DNA of 64,000 nucleotides from Streptococcus oralis subsp. tigurinus AZ_3a. GTDB taxonomy: Bacteria; Bacillota; Bacilli; Lactobacillales; Streptococcaceae. Below the pieces are notes generated by a model, which did not search any database, was not told where the DNA came from, and saw only the letters and a program-made list of their open reading frames with translations. The position numbers were made by a program, and so were the translations under genes. Below are positions 37,435-47,851 of this stretch, piece after piece (position 1 is the stretch's first letter; every line of letters begins with the position of its first letter). The stretch covers positions 124,001 through 188,000 of the forward strand of contig AORU01000003.1 in NCBI GenBank assembly GCA_000344275.1. The letters run 5' to 3'.

Positions 37435-37592
37435 AATGTTCTCCTTTATATTAAGAACTGAGTCCATTTTATAACAAAATAATTTCAATGTCAAACTTTA
37501 GTTAAGCCATCTTTTCTTCCTTATCGTCTGACTCTTTTCTAAGCGATTCGACTACAAACCTCACTTCAAAATATGGGCTACCCGCTTTATTT

Positions 37593-38432
37593 CTAACTTT
37601 GCAGAAAATCAAAATAATCTTTTACCTCCTCTACATACCCATGCTTTTCAATTAAACTAGCTAAGAGTTCCAAATTGTGCCCCTGATAGTTGTCTTCTCG
37701 TCGTAGCTCTTCATACATTTCGATAAAGGGAAGCCCCTTGGACTTGGCCAATTCTAACTCCGCTTCATAGTCATAAGCGACTTTACGAAATAGGATATTT
37801 ACCAATTCCCCATCTTCCACTTCTATCACGGCATACTGGGCACGGTGATTTTTTAACGCCTCCCAATCAAAATAGGGCATGCCAATCGTACCTGGATTGA
37901 TGATTTGTTGCCCTTGGCTTCCATAACGAAGCAACTGCTTGTGGACATGACCATAGACTGCCACGTCCGTTTCCTCATCTAGGAGTTGGTCAAATTTCTC
38001 TGTATCATTCTCAACTAGCAAGTCACCACCATAGTTCTTATTTGGCAAATTATGAGAGAGAGAAAAGCGCAGTCCGTCAACTTCTTTCTTTTCTAGCATA
38101 GGTAAGTTTCGTAGCCAGACAATCGTTTCAGGATCCATTCGCTCCATCAAAAACTGGGTCATACGTAAGAGCTGGACTTCCTGTGGGTCTTCTAAGCCAT
38201 ATTGCCCATCTAAAGCCTCTAAGACACAATCATCCCAATTGCCTCGAACACTTGCTGTGATAGGAAGGTCCTTTAGCAAGTCAATCAAGTCATTTGCACC
38301 TGGACCAGGAAGAAAAATATCTCCCATAAGCCAATATTCACTGGCTCCTTGAATTTTAGCATCTGCAATCACCGCTTCTAGCGCTGTCACATTGCCATGA
38401 ATATCTGATAAAATTGCGATTTTATGGTTCAT
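37593..38432 (-). CDS. Metallophosphoesterase (calcineurin-like), paralogue 1
   Basis: 279 residues. Metal motifs: [12 protein letters not shown] (about 8-19), [13 protein letters not shown] (about 35), RGNWDD (about 63), SLSHNLPNK (about 131), [10 protein letters not shown] (about 165), all of the YfcE/prpE-like class. Substrate unknown. It overlaps the end of uvrC by 11 nt, so they are coupled. A second copy of the same architecture lies at 53851-54693. Confidence 0.85.
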   Translation of the reverse strand: MNHKIAILSDIHGNVTALEAVIADAKIQGASEYWLMGDIFLPGPGANDLIDLLKDLPITASVRGNWDDCVLEALDGQYGLEDPQEVQLLRMTQFLMERMDPETIVWLRNLPMLEKKEVDGLRFSLSHNLPNKNYGGDLLVENDTEKFDQLLDEETDVAVYGHVHKQLLRYGSQGQQIINPGTIGMPYFDWEALKNHRAQYAVIEVEDGELVNILFRKVAYDYEAELELAKSKGLPFIEMYEELRREDNYQGHNLELLASLIEKHGYVEEVKDYFDFLQS

Positions 38433-40269
38433 GATGATTTCCTTCCGTTTGGTAATCTACTCTTTCTTCTTCTACTTGAGCCAACTCCACTTCTTCCTGA
38501 GGGTTCAACTTTCTCTGAACAGCTTCTGCGACTGCCCTTGGTACCCCAACTCCGACAATCTCATCCACACTAGCTTCCTTGATTTTAGTGAGAGACTTAA
38601 AATGCTTCATGAGATTCTGCTTGCGTTTGGGTCCCAGACCGTCAATCCCATCCAATTGTGATGAAAAGGAGTTTTTGGAGCGCAGTTGGCGGTGGAAAGT
38701 GATAGCAAAGCGGTGCACCTCATCCTGGATGCGTTGGAGGAGGAAAAATTCCTGAGAATTTCGTGATAACTCCACCACCTCAAGCGGATCACCAAAGAGT
38801 AGCTCATGGGTTTGGTGCTTGTCATTTTTTTGCAGCCCAGCAATGGGAATGTCCAAGCCCAGCTCCTCTTGAATGACTTGCTTAGCGATATTGACTTGAC
38901 CTTGTCCCCCATCAATGACAATCAAATCTGGCGGGGTTAAACCTTCTCGTTGTACTCGACCATAACGTCTGCGAATGACTTCACGCATACTGGCATAATC
39001 GTCTGGACCGACAACCGTTTTTATCTTGTACTTACGGTAATCCTTCTTACTCGGTTTACCGTTGACAAAGACCACCATGGCTGAAACAGGGCTAGTTCCC
39101 ATGATATTAGAGTTATCAAAGGACTCGATACGTACTGGGGTCGGGATTTGGAGCAAGCGTCCTAGATTTTCAATAGCCCCTTGGGTCTTTTTGACAGATT
39201 TTTCTAGCAGATTGAACTTCTGCTCCAGACTAACACGGGCATTTTTTATGGCTAGATTGACCAGTTGTTTTTTCTCACCACGCTGAGGTTTGAGAATCTT
39301 GGTATCCACCAAGGCCTTAACGGCTTCTTCATCGATATCTTGCGGAATCAGCACCTCATTGGGAACCAGGTGGGATTTTTCTTGATAGAATTGTCCCACA
39401 TAGGTCAAGAAGTCCTCATCCGGATCATTGTAGTAAGGGAAGAGGTTGACGTCCCGCTCAATGAGCTTGCCTTGACGAACAAAGAAAACCTGGACACACA
39501 TCCAGCCCTTATCCACATAGTAACCAAAGACGTCCCGATTTTGCAAATCTTTAGCCATGACCCGTTGTTTGGTCCGAAGTGTTCCAATGGCCTGAATCAG
39601 GTCACGATATTCCGCCGCACGTTCAAACTCCATACTTTGAGCTGCCTTTGCCATCTTGCCCTTGAGGTCATCGATAATTTTGTCATCCTGTCCTTTTAGG
39701 AAATCAGAAACCTCCTGAGCCCTGGACTGGAAATAGGCCTCATCTTTCTTACAGATTGTGTGAGCCATACATTGGCCGATATGGTAATAAAAACAGACTT
39801 TAGACGGCGGATTGGTACACTTACGAAAAGGAAAAATCCGATCCAGTAGTCTCTTGATTTCATTGGCTGCCCCCACGTCTGGATAAGGGCCAAAGTAGAG
39901 TCCTCCGTCCTTCTTGACCTGACGGGTGATAATCAAACGAGGATAACGCTCATTGGTGATTTTGATGAAAGGATAGGACTTGTCGTCCTTGAGCATGATA
40001 TTGTATTTAGGCTTATTCTCCTTGATCAGGTTGATTTCTAGGAGAAGCGCCTCAATATTAGACTCAGTGACGATAAATTCAAAATCCACAATTTCAGACA
40101 CCAAGGCCTCTGTCTTGGTATCGTGACTTCCACGGAAATAGGACCGCACGCGGTTACGCAGATTTTTAGCCTTTCCTACATAGATAATAGTGCCATTTTT
40201 ATCCTTGTGAATGTAACAACCAGGGCTGGTTGGTAAGAGCTCTAGTTTTGATTTGATCAAGTTGTTCAT
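38422..40269 (-). CDS. uvrC: Excinuclease ABC subunit C
   Basis: Nucleotide-excision repair nuclease making both incisions, 615 residues from [10 protein letters not shown] at 40269; a 13-codon upstream extension is rejected because the family starts here. Domains in order: GIY-YIG nuclease ([25 protein letters not shown], about 15-39, written here as one region), UVR motif (about 200-235), Cys region, RNase H-like endonuclease ([23 protein letters not shown]), and C-terminal helix-hairpin-helix (about 555-605). Confidence 0.95.
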   Translation of the reverse strand: MNNLIKSKLELLPTSPGCYIHKDKNGTIIYVGKAKNLRNRVRSYFRGSHDTKTEALVSEIVDFEFIVTESNIEALLLEINLIKENKPKYNIMLKDDKSYPFIKITNERYPRLIITRQVKKDGGLYFGPYPDVGAANEIKRLLDRIFPFRKCTNPPSKVCFYYHIGQCMAHTICKKDEAYFQSRAQEVSDFLKGQDDKIIDDLKGKMAKAAQSMEFERAAEYRDLIQAIGTLRTKQRVMAKDLQNRDVFGYYVDKGWMCVQVFFVRQGKLIERDVNLFPYYNDPDEDFLTYVGQFYQEKSHLVPNEVLIPQDIDEEAVKALVDTKILKPQRGEKKQLVNLAIKNARVSLEQKFNLLEKSVKKTQGAIENLGRLLQIPTPVRIESFDNSNIMGTSPVSAMVVFVNGKPSKKDYRKYKIKTVVGPDDYASMREVIRRRYGRVQREGLTPPDLIVIDGGQGQVNIAKQVIQEELGLDIPIAGLQKNDKHQTHELLFGDPLEVVELSRNSQEFFLLQRIQDEVHRFAITFHRQLRSKNSFSSQLDGIDGLGPKRKQNLMKHFKSLTKIKEASVDEIVGVGVPRAVAEAVQRKLNPQEEVELAQVEEERVDYQTEGNHHEP

Positions 40270-40306
40270 AGTTCCATTATAGCAAAAAGGCCGTAACAGG
40301 ACGAAC

Positions 40307-40342
40307 AAAAAGCCCCACCAACCGCTTAATGGAGGAGCTTTA
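40307..40342 (-). terminator. Terminator after the matrixin gene
   Basis: AAAGCTCC ... GGGGCTTTTTG hairpin on the minus strand, 28 nt past the stop. Confidence 0.65.
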
Positions 40343-40370
40343 ATTTCTTTTCGGATTGCACCGACTTCAT

Positions 40371-41072
40371 CTAGTCGCTACTGGTATAGAGTTCTTGAAC
40401 AGCCGTCACATCCCGAGGCTGAATTCCATAGTAGGAACCTGCCGGCTGCATGACAGAAGTCTCGTTGGTGTGATCCAATCCGATGGCATGTCCCAGCTCG
40501 TGCTCCGCCGTGTGCACGATTCGTTCATAAGAGTAACCATAGTTTGGATTGGATAGATAATAGTGATTCAGGCGAACCGTTACAGATATAAATTGTTTGG
40601 TTAACAAATTGGTTTGACTCTCGGCTTGACCTGCTACAGCGGTCGATCCATCATTCATCTCACTTGCCACAATATCTGCCTGGCTAGGATCCGCAACCAC
40701 CTCAAAGGTAAAGGCTCCCGTTTGATTCCAGTTTTTTATGGCTTCTGCATAGGCGCCTTGGAAGGTCTCATCCATTTGAGGCTCAATATAGATACGAGCT
40801 GAGGCCTGAGCCCACTTGCCTTCTGCATGTCGGTGACTGTCTGTCTGAGACAAGACTTCCAGCGTTCCCGTCTCCTTCCATTGATTCCAGCCACCTTGAC
40901 CAATCTTGCTCATTTTTTCAACCTGATTGACCGCAGAATGAAAATCACCAGACAGGTACCAAAGCACTCCAAAGGCAATGAGAAGTAGAATGACCACAGT
41001 CCAAACCAGACGCCAGAAGAAACGCCAAATTCCCAAAAGAAATCGGAACAATAATCGAATAATCCAGAACAT
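40371..41072 (-). CDS. Membrane-anchored matrixin-like zinc metalloprotease
   Basis: 233 residues. The Arg/Trp/Phe-rich N-terminus has one membrane helix (about 20-43) with the rest outside. The catalytic motif [13 protein letters not shown] (HExxHxxGxxH, about 191-201) and a Met-turn candidate SVMQP define a metzincin of the matrixin type. ARIYIEPQ and NDGSTAVAG precede it. Substrate unknown. Monocistronic, between uvrC and an esterase. Confidence 0.82.
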   Translation of the reverse strand: MFWIIRLLFRFLLGIWRFFWRLVWTVVILLLIAFGVLWYLSGDFHSAVNQVEKMSKIGQGGWNQWKETGTLEVLSQTDSHRHAEGKWAQASARIYIEPQMDETFQGAYAEAIKNWNQTGAFTFEVVADPSQADIVASEMNDGSTAVAGQAESQTNLLTKQFISVTVRLNHYYLSNPNYGYSYERIVHTAEHELGHAIGLDHTNETSVMQPAGSYYGIQPRDVTAVQELYTSSD

Positions 41073-41176
41073 GACACTCCACCTTTCATAAAAATAAGAA
41101 CCTATCTTGAAATCACATTCTCCTTGATCAAGATAGATTCTCCATTTTACTGAAGAAAGCTGAAAGAAACCTAAAA

Positions 41177-41974
41177 CTAAGATAAGCGCTCTTCCAAGGC
41201 AAAGTCAATTGGTAGAGTAGCCAAAAAACGCTCCAATTGTTTTTCCCAGTAGTACCACTCGTGCTTACCTGGACTATGACTATAGGTCACCTCAAAACCA
41301 AGTTTTTTGAGGTTTTTCACTGCGAGATTATTGGCAGAGTAGAGATAGTCTTGCTCCCCACACCAAGCCCATAGTTTGGTCTTTTTATCGGATTTTGCAG
41401 CCATGCTTTCAAGCGAATGAGGGCTAGCTGTCCAGTCTTTAATCTCTCCAAAAACTCCTCGCCAGTAGGCAAGTGATCCCAGATCCTGACTTTCAGGAGA
41501 AAATTCTTGAAAACTGAGCGCACCAGAAAAACTAGCCGCATGAGAAAAACTAGCCGCATGAGAAAAACGATTTGTCGATAGAGCGAGTTTGAAGGAACCA
41601 TATCCTCCCATGGAAAGGCCTGCTAAAAAGGTCTTTTCTCGCTTGCTGGTCATATTGGGGAAGAAACGTTTCATGACTTGGGGGAGTTCTTCTGCTAGAG
41701 CAGTATAGTAGTTATAGCCATACTGAGTATCTGTGTACCAGCCATTATTTGTATTGGGCATAATGACAATAAGATTGGTTCCGCGCAACAAGCGTTCGAC
41801 ATTGGTACGTTTGAGCCAGCTATTTTGGTTTCCTGACATTCCGTGCAAAAGATAAAGGACAGGAATATCTGTGCAATCTGATTCAGTCACCCGACTAGCA
41901 TCTGGATAGAGTACGGTGACGCCCCACTCCATATCCAAAACTTTTGAGTAATACTCAATATTCATAACTGCCAT
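41177..41974 (-). CDS. estA: Tributyrin-type esterase EstA (esterase D family)
   Basis: 265-residue alpha/beta hydrolase. The nucleophile Ser is in [11 protein letters not shown] (about 120), the oxyanion region is [13 protein letters not shown], and the late His is in [13 protein letters not shown]. Related to the lactic acid bacterial short-chain esterase EstA and to S-formylglutathione hydrolases. An exact tandem duplication of 18 bp (41527-41562 region) repeats six residues (FSHAAS) just after the catalytic region. Confidence 0.88.
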   Translation of the reverse strand: MAVMNIEYYSKVLDMEWGVTVLYPDASRVTESDCTDIPVLYLLHGMSGNQNSWLKRTNVERLLRGTNLIVIMPNTNNGWYTDTQYGYNYYTALAEELPQVMKRFFPNMTSKREKTFLAGLSMGGYGSFKLALSTNRFSHAASFSHAASFSGALSFQEFSPESQDLGSLAYWRGVFGEIKDWTASPHSLESMAAKSDKKTKLWAWCGEQDYLYSANNLAVKNLKKLGFEVTYSHSPGKHEWYYWEKQLERFLATLPIDFALEERLS

Positions 41975-42001
41975 GGTTGTCTCCTTTTACTATTCTATAA
42001 G

Positions 42002-42024
42002 AAAAAGCCGAATATCGACTTTTT
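42002..42024 (-). terminator. rnjB terminator
   Basis: AAAAAGTCGATATTCGGCTTTTT hairpin 20-40 nt after the RNase J2 stop (read as two 9-bp arms with a wobble). Confidence 0.7.
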
Positions 42025-42042
42025 CCGTAGGTATTCTGCTTA

Positions 42043-43704
42043 TTATTTAGCTTCCATCACGACTGGCAAGATTGCTGGGCGACGTTTGGTTTGATCAAAG
42101 AGGTACTTGGTCAAATTGTCACGAACCTTCCCTTTGAGATCTGCCCAGTCAAAGTCATCACCTTGAAGATACTCTTCTACCGTTTGGTTAATCAATTCGG
42201 AACTTTCACGGAGAATGTCGCGACTCTTCTTAAGGTAGATAAATCCACGCGTGTGAACACGAGCCTTAGCCACAATCTTCTTCTCACGACGGTTAACAGT
42301 AATAGCCACGATAAAGATTCCATCCTCTGACAAGACCTTACGGTCGCGAAGAACGACATTCCCAACATCACCAATGGCATTTCCATCAATCATGACATCG
42401 CCTGCAGAAACTGCTCCAGCTGGGACGAAGTCTCCATGTTCATAGGACATGATCGTTCCCTTTTTAGGGATGAAAATGCGCTCTGGCAACATTCCAACTG
42501 CCATGGCAGCCTTGGCATGCGCATCCAACTCACGGTACTCCCCTTGGACAGGGAAGAGATATTTCGGTTGCAAAAGATTGATCATCAACTGCAAATCACG
42601 CGCATTTCCGTGTCCTGATACTCGCAAACTCTGGGTAATGAGTTTTACCACACCACCAGCTTGGTAAATCATATTTTCAACGCGAGCTACAACTGCTTCT
42701 TTGGCGGTGGATGGAGTTGTTACAATATAAACCAAGTCCCCATCCTTGATTTCTACATAACGGTGGCGCCCAACGGACATCTTGCGAAGTCCATTGATGG
42801 GTTCACCCATACGACCTGTCTCTAGAATAATCAACTCATGGTCTTCGAAACGAGACATTTCTTTTGGTTTGATCAAGAGGCTTTCATTAGCTAGGGATAA
42901 TTTTTTGAGACGAATCGCTGTACGGACGATATTTTCAACATCAAATCCAGTCAAAACGACTCGGCGACCAGTATCCGCAGCCGCATCAAAAACCTGCTGG
43001 ATACGAGAAAGGTTGCTGGCAACCGCTGCAACGATGATACGGCCGTCCCAGTCAGCGATAGTTTGGGTAATTTCATCCCCAACTTCACTCTCGCTCGCCA
43101 CCTGGATATTGCTGTCTGCATTTGCAGAATCACTGAGAAGTGCCAAGACACCGTCACGACCGATTTCGGCTAAACGCGCAAAATCCGTCGCATAGGATTC
43201 ACTAGCCGTCTGGTCAAATTTGAAGTCGCCTGTATAAACAATGTTCCCTTTTGGTGTTTTTAACACAACTCCCAGACTCTCTGGGATAGAGTGAGTCGTA
43301 CGGAAGAAGGAAACAACCGTTCCCCCAAAGTCAATCTCCGTGTTTTCATCAATGATATGGAAGTCATTGAATTTCTTAACCGTATCATTTCCTTTGACAA
43401 AGAGTTTGGCCAACTCAATGGTCAACTCAGAGCCAAACACAGGCACCTTAGCCTCTGCCAAGAGATAAGGCAGGGCACCAATGGCATCCGCATGCCCGTG
43501 GGTCAAGAAGACACCAGCGATACGGTCGCTATTTTCAAAAAGGTAGTCCATGTTTGGAATGACGACATCAACCCCTAGTTGTTCATTTTCAGGGTATTTA
43601 AGCCCTGCATCCAAAACAAAGATAGATTCATCGATTTCAGCGATGTACATATTTTTTCCATTTTCTCGTACACCACCTAGTGTTGTTAAACTGATATTAC
43701 TCAT
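42043..43704 (-). CDS. rnjB: Ribonuclease J2
   Basis: 553-residue beta-CASP metallo-beta-lactamase-fold RNase. Motif II reads THGHADAIGALP: the second and third metal ligands differ from the HxHxDH of RNase J1, which marks it as the less active J2 subunit. TGDFKFDQT and SGHGNARD (later HG motif) are present. It forms J1/J2 complexes in mRNA decay and processing; J1 is not in the window. Confidence 0.88.
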   Translation of the reverse strand: MSNISLTTLGGVRENGKNMYIAEIDESIFVLDAGLKYPENEQLGVDVVIPNMDYLFENSDRIAGVFLTHGHADAIGALPYLLAEAKVPVFGSELTIELAKLFVKGNDTVKKFNDFHIIDENTEIDFGGTVVSFFRTTHSIPESLGVVLKTPKGNIVYTGDFKFDQTASESYATDFARLAEIGRDGVLALLSDSANADSNIQVASESEVGDEITQTIADWDGRIIVAAVASNLSRIQQVFDAAADTGRRVVLTGFDVENIVRTAIRLKKLSLANESLLIKPKEMSRFEDHELIILETGRMGEPINGLRKMSVGRHRYVEIKDGDLVYIVTTPSTAKEAVVARVENMIYQAGGVVKLITQSLRVSGHGNARDLQLMINLLQPKYLFPVQGEYRELDAHAKAAMAVGMLPERIFIPKKGTIMSYEHGDFVPAGAVSAGDVMIDGNAIGDVGNVVLRDRKVLSEDGIFIVAITVNRREKKIVAKARVHTRGFIYLKKSRDILRESSELINQTVEEYLQGDDFDWADLKGKVRDNLTKYLFDQTKRRPAILPVVMEAK

Positions 43705-43841
43705 TTTCCCTCCGAAACTTAATTATCTTGATTATAGGGTAGGTTTACCCTCTTATTCTAAAAGTTCTAAAACTTTCAGCCGAATCTTTTCCTACCATTA
43801 TACCATTTTTTTGATGATTTTCAAAATGAAGATTTGTTTTC

Positions 43842-43870
43842 AAAAAAGAGCTGGTTGCCCAACTCTTTCC
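43842..43870 (-). terminator. recJ terminator
   Basis: AAAGAGTTGG-GCAA-CCAGCTCTTT followed by TTTG on the minus strand. Confidence 0.8.
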
Positions 43871-43879
43871 TAACTTCTA

Positions 43880-46099
43880 CTATTTTTCCATTAAAAAGTT
43901 ATACATTTCTTGCACTGTACCCAGCGCCATCATTTCTTGGTCTTTAACGGTCTGTTTGAGATTTTGGTAAATCTGACTTTCACCAATTTCCCTTTTCGGC
44001 GCTTCCTTATTGACTGTCATCACACCATCTTTGATTGTCACAAAGCACAGTTCTTCAAAGACTTGGATCATCTTGACCAGCAAAATTTGTTGGATATTGA
44101 GATAAGCCGCTAAATCTTTCAACTTGTAGCGAATATCAAACTCTGGGAACTGGTAAATAGTCTTGTACAATTTAGCAAACTGCTCTCTAGTCCCATAACC
44201 TGTCAGATAGTAGGCCTTGTCGATGTCGTTTTTGAAATAGACAGCAGAGAAATGTTGTTCCTGAAAAATGGTCTTCAGCAGGGTCATATCCTCAGGAATT
44301 GTTTTCACAACAACCGCGTCACTAGTCGCTAGATCTGGCAACTCACCAGAAAAATCCAAGACTGGAACCCCTTCTGGCAAGACTGCATTCTTCCCACGAA
44401 TGTTAAAGAGTTGAATACCCTCCACACGCGCATCCACCATCATCAACTGGAGGGCAGTTTGACCATTCCATTGATTGACAGACAAGGTAACTGCCAACTC
44501 TAGGTTTTTTGTTTGAGCAAACTCTGTCGCCCATCTACCTTGTCCAAAGGCCACCACTTCAAAAGTCGCCTCACCCTTGGAAATTTTCAGCTTGAGATGG
44601 GCATTGCCTGCCCCCATGGTACGGGCACTTTCGACCTGAAAATCCTTGATATAAAAGACAGGTTTCTGATTGTCCATCCCAAAAGGTGCCAAGCGCTCAA
44701 AGTTCTTGACTGTTTCAAGACTCAAAGTCTCCAAATCCAGTTCTTCATCTAGATTTAACTTGTTCTTGCCACCAGCATCTGCACCTTTTTCACGGATATA
44801 GTCTTCCAAAACCTGAGACAAATCTGTGATTTTTTCCACTTCCAGCGTCATTCCTGCTGCACCAGCATGGCCTCCAAAGGCTATGAAGAGATCTCGATGG
44901 GGATCCAAGGCTTCAAAAATATCGACCGCTTCCACACTACGAGCACTACCCTTGGCACGACCTTCTTCTATATTAAGAACGATAACTGTCTGCCCTAGTT
45001 CTTCCAACAAACGACCAGCAACGATACCCAGAACGCCAGGATTCCAGCCTTCCTTGGCCAAAACCTGGACCTTCTTCTCAGGATCCACCATGGTCTTAGC
45101 TTCTTCATAGATTGACTGAACAATTTCCTTGCGCTCTTCGTTTTTCTGATGAATCATGAGGGCAATCTCATGTGCTTCCTCATCGTCAAACCCAGTCAGC
45201 AAATCAATGGCAGGGTTGGGATCATCCAATCGCCCCAAGGCATTTAAACGAGGGGCAATCTGGAATCCAACCGTTTCTTCTGTCACTTCATTCGCAGCAA
45301 TCCCAGCCATGTCTAGCATTTCTTGCAGACCGATGCGCTGGGTATGTCCCAACATTTCCAGACCATATTGAACCAAAATACGGTTTTCATCTGTCAAGCT
45401 CACCATATCTGCAATGGTACCGATAGCGACCAAATCAAGCAATTCCACTTGCACTTCTTCTAAAAGAGCGCAAGCTAGCTTGAAAGCCACTCCGCATCCG
45501 GCCAAATATTTGAAAGGATAGTCCGCATCTGGATGCTCAGGATGGACAATAGCATAGGCATCGGGCAGAGTTTCAGGCATGGAATGGTGGTCGGTCACAA
45601 TGACGTCCACTCCCATAGACTGGGCCAGTTCAATGGCCTCATGACCTGCAACCCCATTGTCCACTGTCACAATCAGGGAAATTCCCTCTTGCTCGATAAA
45701 GTATTTATAGACACTGGCATTGGGACCATAGCCATCGGTAAAACGATTGGGGAGGTAAACACGGCACTCGGCGCCAAGCTGTTCCAAACTTTCCTTCACA
45801 ATCGAAGCTGAAGTCATACCATCCGCATCGTAGTCTCCATAGATGAGAATGTTTTCCCCTTCTTCAATGGCCTGACGAATCCGTTCCACTGCCTTATCCA
45901 TATCATGGAGTAGATAAGGGTCATGCAAGTCCTCCAAGGAAGGTTCTAAAAACTTCTTCAGACTTTCTTCATCCTGAATTCCTCTTTCAAATAATAACCG
46001 AGCCACCTCAGGACCCAGTCCAGCCTTCTTGGCTATCTTTGTAAAATCCGCATCTTCAACCTGCGGGGCAAACTGCCATTCATAAGTAGGAGTTATCAA
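43880..46099 (-). CDS. recJ: Single-stranded-DNA exonuclease RecJ
   Basis: 5'-to-3' ssDNA exonuclease of recombination and mismatch repair. DHH motifs: IYGDYDADGMTSA (about 80-92), VDVIVTDHH (about 157), and later GGHAGAAGM (DHHA1). I start at TTG 46099 (LITPTYEWQF, 739 residues) because a TATAAT box (46141-46136) lies inside the longer frame opened by ATG 46156, so that start cannot be on the transcript. GTG at 46111 is an alternative. Confidence 0.9.
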   Translation of the reverse strand: MITPTYEWQFAPQVEDADFTKIAKKAGLGPEVARLLFERGIQDEESLKKFLEPSLEDLHDPYLLHDMDKAVERIRQAIEEGENILIYGDYDADGMTSASIVKESLEQLGAECRVYLPNRFTDGYGPNASVYKYFIEQEGISLIVTVDNGVAGHEAIELAQSMGVDVIVTDHHSMPETLPDAYAIVHPEHPDADYPFKYLAGCGVAFKLACALLEEVQVELLDLVAIGTIADMVSLTDENRILVQYGLEMLGHTQRIGLQEMLDMAGIAANEVTEETVGFQIAPRLNALGRLDDPNPAIDLLTGFDDEEAHEIALMIHQKNEERKEIVQSIYEEAKTMVDPEKKVQVLAKEGWNPGVLGIVAGRLLEELGQTVIVLNIEEGRAKGSARSVEAVDIFEALDPHRDLFIAFGGHAGAAGMTLEVEKITDLSQVLEDYIREKGADAGGKNKLNLDEELDLETLSLETVKNFERLAPFGMDNQKPVFYIKDFQVESARTMGAGNAHLKLKISKGEATFEVVAFGQGRWATEFAQTKNLELAVTLSVNQWNGQTALQLMMVDARVEGIQLFNIRGKNAVLPEGVPVLDFSGELPDLATSDAVVVKTIPEDMTLLKTIFQEQHFSAVYFKNDIDKAYYLTGYGTREQFAKLYKTIYQFPEFDIRYKLKDLAAYLNIQQILLVKMIQVFEELCFVTIKDGVMTVNKEAPKREIGESQIYQNLKQTVKDQEMMALGTVQEMYNFLMEK

Positions 46100-46135
46100 A
46101 AAAACATCCACTCTTTCTAAGAATTCTATCGTTTC

Positions 46136-46141
46136 ATTATA
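46136..46141 (-). promoter_or_regulatory. recJ -10 box
   Basis: TATAAT on the minus strand, with TAGAGA 17 bp upstream as a weak -35. Confidence 0.6.
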
Positions 46142-46212
46142 ACATGATTTAGGCATTTTCTCTATCCAGATTGCTTTTTTATAACATTTTAGTGATTTTT
46201 TTTAGATATGAT

Positions 46213-46241
46213 TTGACAAGAACATTCTTTTGGTGTAGAAT
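46213..46241 (+). promoter_or_regulatory. Promoter of the amino acid ABC operon
   Basis: TTGACA, 17 bp, TAGAAT, 35 bp before the first ATG. Confidence 0.75.
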
Positions 46242-46275
46242 CATGTTATAAAATCTAACACAAAGGAGATTCCTT

Positions 46276-47034
46276 ATGGCTTTAGTAGAATTTGAACACG
46301 TCGAAAAATATTACGGAGACTACCACGCACTCCGCGACATCAATCTCCGTTTTGAAAAAGGACAAGTCGTTGTCCTACTCGGACCATCTGGTTCTGGGAA
46401 ATCCACTCTTATCCGTACGATCAATGGTTTGGAGGCTGTTGACAAAGGAAGTCTCCTGGTCAATGGACACCAAGTAGCAGGTGCCAGTCAGAAAGATTTG
46501 GTACCGCTTCGCAAGGAAGTCGGCATGGTTTTCCAGCATTTCAACCTCTATCCACATAAAACAGTGTTAGAAAACGTGACACTTGCGCCCGTTAAAGTTC
46601 TAGGAATTGATAAAAAAGAAGCTGAAAAAACAGCCCAAAAATATCTGGAATTTGTAAATATGTGGGACAAGAAAGATTCTTATCCGGCCATGCTATCTGG
46701 TGGACAAAAACAGCGGATTGCCATTGCTCGTGGTCTTGCCATGCATCCGGAACTCCTCCTCTTTGATGAGCCAACATCTGCTCTTGATCCTGAGACTATC
46801 GGAGATGTTCTAGCCGTTATGCAAAAACTGGCGCATGACGGGATGAATATGATCATCGTTACCCACGAAATGGGCTTTGCTCGAGAGGTTGCGGACCGCA
46901 TCATCTTTATGGCAGACGGAGAAGTTTTAGTAGATACGACAGATGTCGATGACTTTTTTGACAACCCAAGCGAACCTCGTGCCCAACAATTCCTCAGCAA
47001 AATTATCAACCACGAAAGTGACAAAGTCAAATAA
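46276..47034 (+). CDS. Polar amino acid (glutamine-type) ABC transporter, ATP-binding protein
   Basis: 252 residues. Walker A GPSGSGKST (about 36-44), signature LSGGQKQRIAIARG, Walker B LLLFDEPTSALDPE with the catalytic Glu, and H-loop VTHEMGFAREVADR as in GlnQ-type importers. First gene of a four-gene operon; AAAGGAGA ribosome site. Confidence 0.93.
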   Translation: MALVEFEHVEKYYGDYHALRDINLRFEKGQVVVLLGPSGSGKSTLIRTINGLEAVDKGSLLVNGHQVAGASQKDLVPLRKEVGMVFQHFNLYPHKTVLENVTLAPVKVLGIDKKEAEKTAQKYLEFVNMWDKKDSYPAMLSGGQKQRIAIARGLAMHPELLLFDEPTSALDPETIGDVLAVMQKLAHDGMNMIIVTHEMGFAREVADRIIFMADGEVLVDTTDVDDFFDNPSEPRAQQFLSKIINHESDKVK

Positions 47035-47044
47035 GGAGGCGCCT

Positions 47045-47839
47045 ATGAAAAAGAAATTCTTTTTATCCGCATTATTGATTAGCCTTTTCAGCCTCGCTGC
47101 TTCAAAACCAGTACAGGCTGATACTAGTGTCGCAGACATTCAAAAAAGAGGCGAACTGGTTGTCGGTGTCAAACAAGACGTTCCCAATTTTGGCTACAAG
47201 GACCCCAAGACAGGGACCTATTCTGGTATCGAAACCGACTTAGCCAAGATGATTGCAGACGAACTCAAAGTCAAGATTCGCTACGTTCCTGTTACCGCTC
47301 AAACCCGCGGACCACTACTAGACAACGAACAGGTCGATATGGATATCGCAACTTTCACCATCACAGATGAACGTAAAAAACTATACAACTTCACCAGTCC
47401 CTACTATACGGATGCTTCTGGTTTTTTGGTCAATAAATCCGCCAACATCAAAAGCATTGAGGACCTAAACGGAAAAACGATTGGGGTTGCCCAAGGTTCC
47501 ATCACCCAGCGCTTAATTACTGAACTGGGTAAAAAGAAAGGTCTAACCTTTAAATTCGTCGAACTTGGTTCCTACCCAGAATTGATTACTTCCCTTCACG
47601 CTCACCGTATTGATGCCTTTTCCGTGGACCGCTCTATCCTGTCTGGCTACATTAGTAAACGGACAGAACTACTAGATGATAGTTTTAAGCCATCTGACTA
47701 CGGTATCGTCACCAAGAAATCGAACACGGAGCTAAACGATTATCTTGATAACTTGGTCACTAAATGGAGCAAGGACGGCAGTCTTCAAAAACTCTATGAC
47801 CGTTACAAGCTCAAACCATCTAGCCACACAGCAGATTAA
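47045..47839 (+). CDS. Polar amino acid ABC transporter, substrate-binding protein
   Basis: 264 residues starting MKKKFFLSALLIS after AAGGAGGC. The signal peptide ends around KPVQA-DT (about 25) and has no lipobox Cys, so it is either released or retained by the uncleaved signal, which is unusual for a Gram-positive binding protein. The family SBP_bac_3 fold shows GVKQDVPNFGY, SGIETDLAKMIADELK, FTITDERKK. Specificity is unknown; glutamine, glutamate or aspartate are plausible. Confidence 0.88.
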   Translation: MKKKFFLSALLISLFSLAASKPVQADTSVADIQKRGELVVGVKQDVPNFGYKDPKTGTYSGIETDLAKMIADELKVKIRYVPVTAQTRGPLLDNEQVDMDIATFTITDERKKLYNFTSPYYTDASGFLVNKSANIKSIEDLNGKTIGVAQGSITQRLITELGKKKGLTFKFVELGSYPELITSLHAHRIDAFSVDRSILSGYISKRTELLDDSFKPSDYGIVTKKSNTELNDYLDNLVTKWSKDGSLQKLYDRYKLKPSSHTAD

Positions 47840-47851
47840 GGAGGACACCCC

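Noticed and set aside
46943..47044. In-frame N-terminal extension of the amino acid binding protein
   Set aside because: It overlaps the ATPase gene in another frame; the real start at 47045 has AAGGAGGC and a signal peptide.
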